A stretch of 54,778 nucleotides of DNA, from NCBI RefSeq assembly GCF_022447245.1, contig NZ_JAKVBC010000036.1, positions 1 to 54,778 of the forward strand. Reading direction: 5' to 3'. The notes beneath the pieces were generated by a model, which saw only the letters and a list, made by a program, of their open reading frames with translations, did no database searches and had not been told where the DNA came from. Shown here one piece after another: positions 51,606 through 54,778 of the stretch (the first letter of the stretch is position 1; every line of letters starts with the position of its first letter). The position numbers and the translations under genes were made by a program. The stretch is from Kordia sp. GTDB lineage: Bacteria > Bacteroidota > Bacteroidia > Flavobacteriales > Flavobacteriaceae.

Positions 51606-52295
51606 TCATTTCCTATTTTTCTTTCTTAATTCAGACATTTTCTCTAAATAAGCTTCTTCTTTTTTCACAAATTCTCTTATTGCATTTGGCTCAAGAAATA
51701 TTATTTTTTTCAAAAGTTCCGAACTTCCACGATTTTCTATACGTTTATAAGTCCGATATTCAGTTATGCTATTTGGAATCTCAAACTGTGAAAAATTCAC
51801 AAATCCAACCAATGAATTTGAATAATAAACTTTATTGTCATTTAGAAGTTTAAATCTTATTTGAGTTTCAAAATTCCCATTATAAACTTTGGATTCAGTT
51901 TTCAATAATCCGTTTGGTTTAAGTTTCTCCGATAGATAACTATTTCCGCACCACGAATATTTCCAATATTCAATAGGTTTCCAATCTCCGTTTTCGTTTT
52001 TCGCCTCTTGTATTAAGAATAAATGCCAATCTTGACTTGAAATTTTTAATGAGTCAGTCGTTTTATTGAAAACATAAATAGAGTATAAGCTGTCGTTAGC
52101 TTTTTCTATAATCAGATTTATTTCATTTTCGGTATTACTTTGTCCATTGATTTTTTCCCTTACTTGAGCAGATGAAACAAAATCTCTGTCAATTCGATTT
52201 TCGTTAGTTTCCATTTCAGACGTTTGTGCATTCAAGTCAAAAGTCAGAAGTAAAATAAGAACTCCAATTATGTATGTCAGATTTCTGTTTCTCAT
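51606..52295 (-). CDS. Secreted protein of unknown function in cassette-like array (229 aa)
   Basis: A secreted protein (signal peptide YIIGVLILLLTFDLNAQ) from ATG 52295, whose first bases ATGAGAA are shared by all three genes of the array. An in-frame ATG at 52343 lies inside the repeat and is unlikely. The mature part has strands LIIEKANDSLYSIYVFNK, WKYSWCGNSYLSEKL and IRFKLLNDNKVYYSNSLVG, and a lysine-rich helical end (EEAYLEKMSELRKKNRK). No family is recognised. Its stop is next to repeat D and its start is six bases from repeat C, so it fills the interval between two repeats as an integron cassette gene would. Confidence 0.65.
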   Translation of the reverse strand: MRNRNLTYIIGVLILLLTFDLNAQTSEMETNENRIDRDFVSSAQVREKINGQSNTENEINLIIEKANDSLYSIYVFNKTTDSLKISSQDWHLFLIQEAKNENGDWKPIEYWKYSWCGNSYLSEKLKPNGLLKTESKVYNGNFETQIRFKLLNDNKVYYSNSLVGFVNFSQFEIPNSITEYRTYKRIENRGSSELLKKIIFLEPNAIREFVKKEEAYLEKMSELRKKNRK

Positions 52296-52300
52296 ATGTG

Positions 52301-52360
52301 GTACAACGGTTTGTGTATAGTACGTGTCCCGAAGGGTATGCACTACACACCTTGTTGTGC
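52301..52360 (-). repeat. attC-like hairpin repeat C
   Basis: A 60-base imperfect palindrome: outer ends GTACAAC (52301-52307) and GTTGTGC (52354-52360), middle CGTGTCCCGAAGGGTATGCA with a CCC-GAA-GGG tip. Stems pair over most of the length with a few mismatches. It shares CAACGGTTTG, CGTGTCCC and GGGTATGCA with repeat B. It lies between two same-strand genes and contains the stop of the upstream one. Confidence 0.65.
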
Positions 52361-52870
52361 TTTCGTGTTTTTTATTTTCTCCTTGTAAACTTTGAGTTTG
52401 AATTCACTCTCATCATTTTTATCCATTTCACCTGAAACATCCTTTAGCTCATTCCAAGAAATCCCATCCAAATATTTTGATTTTAAACAGTCGTTTATGA
52501 CTTGGTCAATTGAATCAACAAACTCTAATTTTGCACCAAAAGGTAGGTGTTCATGTTCCGAGTTTATTAAATTGAAATTCAGGTTGCAAGCCTGTTCATC
52601 AAACCAGATGTAGAATAGCAACCCCATTTTTTTATCAGAATCCTCCAGTTGCTTAACTCTATTTTGAATTACCTTTCGGAGAAAATCTTGTAGGTCATGA
52701 TTGTTGATTAGTTGAGCAGCATCTGAATCAATTCCAATCGACCAATGATTAGCTTGTATTTCCTTATCTAGCTCATCGAGACTCTCAGTCAAATATATTT
52801 CGTCCGGTACGATTTCGTCAAGATTCTTAAAAAATTGTTCTTTAGTCATTTTGGATTCTTTTGTTCTCAT
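52343..52870 (-). CDS. Soluble protein of unknown function in cassette-like array (175 aa)
   Basis: A cytoplasmic acidic protein starting at ATG 52870, which begins ATGAGAA as in its neighbours; ATG 52879 and ATG 52849 are alternatives. The sequence has a helical start (MTKEQFFKNLDEIVPDEIYL), DSDAAQLINNHDLQDFLRKV, LLFYIWFDEQACNLNFNLIN and ends in repeat C (KAQQGV). It could be an immunity- or SMI1/KNR4-like protein by its size and acidic helical character, but no signature is certain. It lies between repeats B and C; the start is 4 bases from repeat B. Confidence 0.65.
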   Translation of the reverse strand: MRTKESKMTKEQFFKNLDEIVPDEIYLTESLDELDKEIQANHWSIGIDSDAAQLINNHDLQDFLRKVIQNRVKQLEDSDKKMGLLFYIWFDEQACNLNFNLINSEHEHLPFGAKLEFVDSIDQVINDCLKSKYLDGISWNELKDVSGEMDKNDESEFKLKVYKEKIKNTKAQQGV

Positions 52871-52873
52871 GAA

Positions 52874-52935
52874 GCACAACGGTTTGGGTATGGTGCGTGT
52901 CCCTTAGGGTATGCAGTATACCTGTTGTTGTGTGC
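52874..52935 (-). repeat. attC-like hairpin repeat B
   Basis: A 62-base imperfect palindrome with outer ends GCACAAC (52874-52880) and GTTGTGTGC (52927-52935), inner GGTATGGTGCGTGTCCC / GGGTATGCAGTATACC arms and a CCC-TTA-GGG tip. It is clearly related to repeat C. It lies between the stop of the 466-residue protein gene and the start of the 175-residue one. Confidence 0.7.
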
Positions 52936-52943
52936 TGTGTTTT

Positions 52944-54344
52944 TTAATGTTTTGATTTAAATCCGTTAGAGAAACTACCCGAATTATTTTCTCCCTTATA
53001 GTTTATCTGAACGCCGTACGATTTTCCCTTTTCTAACTTTTCTGTCTTTACTGTGAATGAGTTTATTCCTTTTTTTGACTTTGTTTTTAATGAACCGATT
53101 ACTTTATCATTATCATAGTCCTTGATTTCAATTTCAACGTCTAATTGGTCTAACAAGTAAATTTCTAATTCTACTTTCTTGTATGAAGTACTATAAATAT
53201 CTCTAATGTTGGTCGCGTCTGTTATGTATGTTCTTTCCCGTTTTGTTCCTTTTTCTATTCCTTTAATCTTTGAATAGGTAATTATCACTTGCACGTTTCC
53301 AAACTCCACAAACGGCATTGGAAAAAACGGTAGAATAAAATATCGGGAAGGGTCAGGTGTTGCTTGAACAATTTTTTCATAGGTAAATCCATTAATTGTG
53401 TCTTTACTTACTCCTTGAAGAAAAAATTCCTTTTGTCCATTTTTCTCAATAAGTTTGAGTTCGGTTGAATATTCCTTAAATGGAATGAACTGATTGCCAT
53501 AATAGTAGCCACTATCAGAAACTTGCATTAAAAATTCTTCTGGTCCATCTTTTAAGCCACTTAAATAGTTGTAGCCTTCAATCTCTATTTTAAGCGACTT
53601 ATTTCCGTCAACTATTGTATCTCCAATGTATCTGACGGTTTTAAATTGTTTGTCTTCGTATTCAGCTAACCCTGTTGAGTCGTTATACCATTTTCTGCGA
53701 TAAAACAATTGAATTTCATCTCCAGGTTGAATGTCAAATCGGTTGCTGGTTCTAAAGTCATTTTTAATTCCTTCCGAAATGTCATTGTAATTGTCTCCGA
53801 AAAGCTGTTTTGTGTAAAACTGTCCATTGCTTGAAACCGCTACTGTTTTAAGATCTGGAATAATTACAGCATAAATTTCTGAATTGCCAGTAGTGTAATA
53901 CTTTCTTGGTGTTTTGTCTGTTGCGATTAAACTATCTCTTGGATAACTTCTTCTTGTGTCGATATATTCGAGTGAAGATTTTACTTGGTTTCCAAAAATT
54001 GTAGCTATTTGTTCTTCCGTCTTATTGTAGTCAATATCGTGAACCGTTTCAAAGCTACTATTGAGAAGTTTATAATTACCGTTATCAAAGGATTCGAAAT
54101 AGATTTCGGTTGTTTCAATATCGGAATAGTCGACAAAGTGCTCTGTTTTAAATTTTATGAAGTTTCTATTCTCTATTAAAGTGTCTTTTAAGTCCGTTCT
54201 TACTTGAAGTCCGATAAACTCATTCTTTTGGTCAAAGTAGGTTGCTCGAACATAGATTTTCGATTTAGTCATTTCTTTTCGGTTTTCTTGTCCAAAGCTT
54301 ATTTGAGTTAGAAAAAGTAAAGTAAGAAGTATTATTATTCTCAT
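52944..54344 (-). CDS. Secreted protein of unknown function in cassette-like array (466 aa)
   Basis: A large secreted protein (signal peptide IIILLTLLFLTQISFGQ). The mature part contains many charged beta strands, an aspartate-rich middle (YFESFDNGNYKLLNSSF, DEIQLFYRRKWYNDS), SRYFILPFFPMPFVEFGNVQ and a final domain with VEIEIKDYDNDKVIGSLKTK and SGSFSNGFKSKH at the end, possibly a surface or type-IX-sorted domain, though no consensus sorting tail is clear. The family is not recognised. The start ATG 54344 is followed by AGAA as in the other two genes and lies 20 bases from repeat A; the stop is 9 bases from repeat B. It is the largest candidate cassette gene. Confidence 0.65.
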   Translation of the reverse strand: MRIIILLTLLFLTQISFGQENRKEMTKSKIYVRATYFDQKNEFIGLQVRTDLKDTLIENRNFIKFKTEHFVDYSDIETTEIYFESFDNGNYKLLNSSFETVHDIDYNKTEEQIATIFGNQVKSSLEYIDTRRSYPRDSLIATDKTPRKYYTTGNSEIYAVIIPDLKTVAVSSNGQFYTKQLFGDNYNDISEGIKNDFRTSNRFDIQPGDEIQLFYRRKWYNDSTGLAEYEDKQFKTVRYIGDTIVDGNKSLKIEIEGYNYLSGLKDGPEEFLMQVSDSGYYYGNQFIPFKEYSTELKLIEKNGQKEFFLQGVSKDTINGFTYEKIVQATPDPSRYFILPFFPMPFVEFGNVQVIITYSKIKGIEKGTKRERTYITDATNIRDIYSTSYKKVELEIYLLDQLDVEIEIKDYDNDKVIGSLKTKSKKGINSFTVKTEKLEKGKSYGVQINYKGENNSGSFSNGFKSKH

Positions 54345-54363
54345 GAATCAGGTTTCTTTTTAT

Positions 54364-54416
54364 GGCACACAACGTTTTGGCTAAGCTGCGTTTTAATGCA
54401 GTTTAGGTGGTATGCC
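54364..54416 (-). repeat. attC-like repeat A, cut by the mobile element
   Basis: GGCACACAACGTTTTGGC and TATGCC form the outer parts; CTAAGCTGC pairs with GCAGTTTAG (54381-54389 and 54398-54406) in the middle. The distal GTTGTG end expected from B and C is missing; copy 2 of the mobile element starts five bases further on. Confidence 0.6.
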
Positions 54417-54420
54417 TTTT

Positions 54421-54778
54421 GCACAAGTTTAAGATAGTGAATAATTACGTATCTTAGGTTATGCAAGGCAAGAAAATCTATCAAGAAAAATTATTCAATA
54501 ATTTTCAATTAAGTGATCGCATTCCAAAGCAGAACTTTTATCGTCGTTTATTAGCAGTTTTAGACTTGGATTATCTCTATGAGCTTACCAAAGAATATTT
54601 CGGAAGTAGCCAACAAACTCATGCACATGGCAGCTATTGCTTATAACTTAAAGAAATACCTGAAATTCATTACAAAAACGGCAAAAAGTGGGGCAAGATC
54701 ACTTGTCGCAATCATTTTCAATATAAAGTCATTATGTAAACACTATATCCTTATTTTAAGCGGTCTTTATTTTAGAAT
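54421..54778 (+). mobile_element. Internally deleted insertion sequence, copy 2 (runs off the window end)
   Basis: The direct repeat of the element at 51139, from GCACAAGTTTAAGAT (54421-54435) to the last base of the window. Its transposase start is intact (ATG 54461, QGKKIYQEKLFNNFQLSDRI), reading to TAA 54644-54646 after HAHGSYCL; the rest of the transposase is missing as in copy 1. The same C-terminal piece follows. About 10% of bases appear to differ between the copies, and no length change is needed to align them over 357 bases. Confidence 0.7.

Noticed and set aside
51500-51853. Plus-strand frame overlapping the end of the array gene and the element's right end
   Set aside because: It crosses the element boundary and runs antisense to the secreted protein gene; no support.

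Overview
The window looks like a chromosomal segment of a marine-type member of the Flavobacteriaceae (Bacteroidota), perhaps close to Kordia; the genus is a guess. The evidence is strongly AT-rich DNA, near absence of Shine-Dalgarno motifs, several TAnnTTTG promoter cores of the Bacteroidota type, secreted proteins whose signal peptides end in AQ, many lipoproteins with short leaders, a TonB-dependent receptor with a carboxypeptidase-regulatory-like domain, a DUF6090 protein and the flavobacterial isoprenoid cluster.

Layout. 1-2.3 kb: the 3' end of an IS982-type transposase has removed the start of a thioredoxin-reductase-like gene; a TlpA-like thiol protein, a glutaredoxin and a broken acetyltransferase follow. 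2.3-6.8 kb: a large calcineurin-phosphatase/outer-membrane-barrel lipoprotein with a frameshift, then a DUF6090 protein. 7.5-9.8 kb: an N-terminally shortened OmpA-type protein and a lone SIR2-like protein. 10-16.9 kb: a secreted alpha/beta hydrolase, a LytS/LytTR-type two-component pair, a duplicated SnoaL-like lipoprotein, an AraC regulator, RluF and a secreted beta-propeller-like protein. 17-24.4 kb: a YhiN-type flavoprotein, then the isoprenoid block (mvaD, GHMP kinase, UbiA-type prenyltransferase), a nitrilase, an unknown gene and an RluB-type pseudouridine synthase. 25.3-28.8 kb: a three-gene glycosyltransferase operon. 29-33 kb: a MORN/YwqK-like protein and a 4Fe-4S membrane protein paired with a flavoprotein. 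33.3-39.7 kb: a DUF547 protein, an outer-membrane protein, a GH113-lipoprotein-BamA-like operon, a small lipoprotein, a lipoprotein RidA and a dead secreted-protein gene. 40-43.8 kb: TraB/GumN, an ECF sigma factor with its membrane partner, a decayed gene and a membrane protein. 44-50.2 kb: a minus-strand operon of TonB receptor, fatty-acid-hydroxylase-type protein (frameshifted), a lipoprotein with an RND-porter-like segment joined to DUF547, and a GT2. 50.3-54.8 kb: a VOC protein, then an accessory segment of three same-strand genes, each separated by 60-nt hairpin repeats resembling attC sites and bracketed by two copies of a small deletion derivative of an insertion sequence.

The most unusual parts are the cassette-like array (51.1-54.8 kb), the RND-like/DUF547 fusion (44.8-46.1 kb), a perfect hairpin whose loop contains the start codon of the GH113 gene (35.1 kb), and the number of broken genes. 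Three of the breaks are single-base losses in T or A runs, so either genuine decay or homopolymer sequencing errors are possible. No tRNA, rRNA or CRISPR array was seen.
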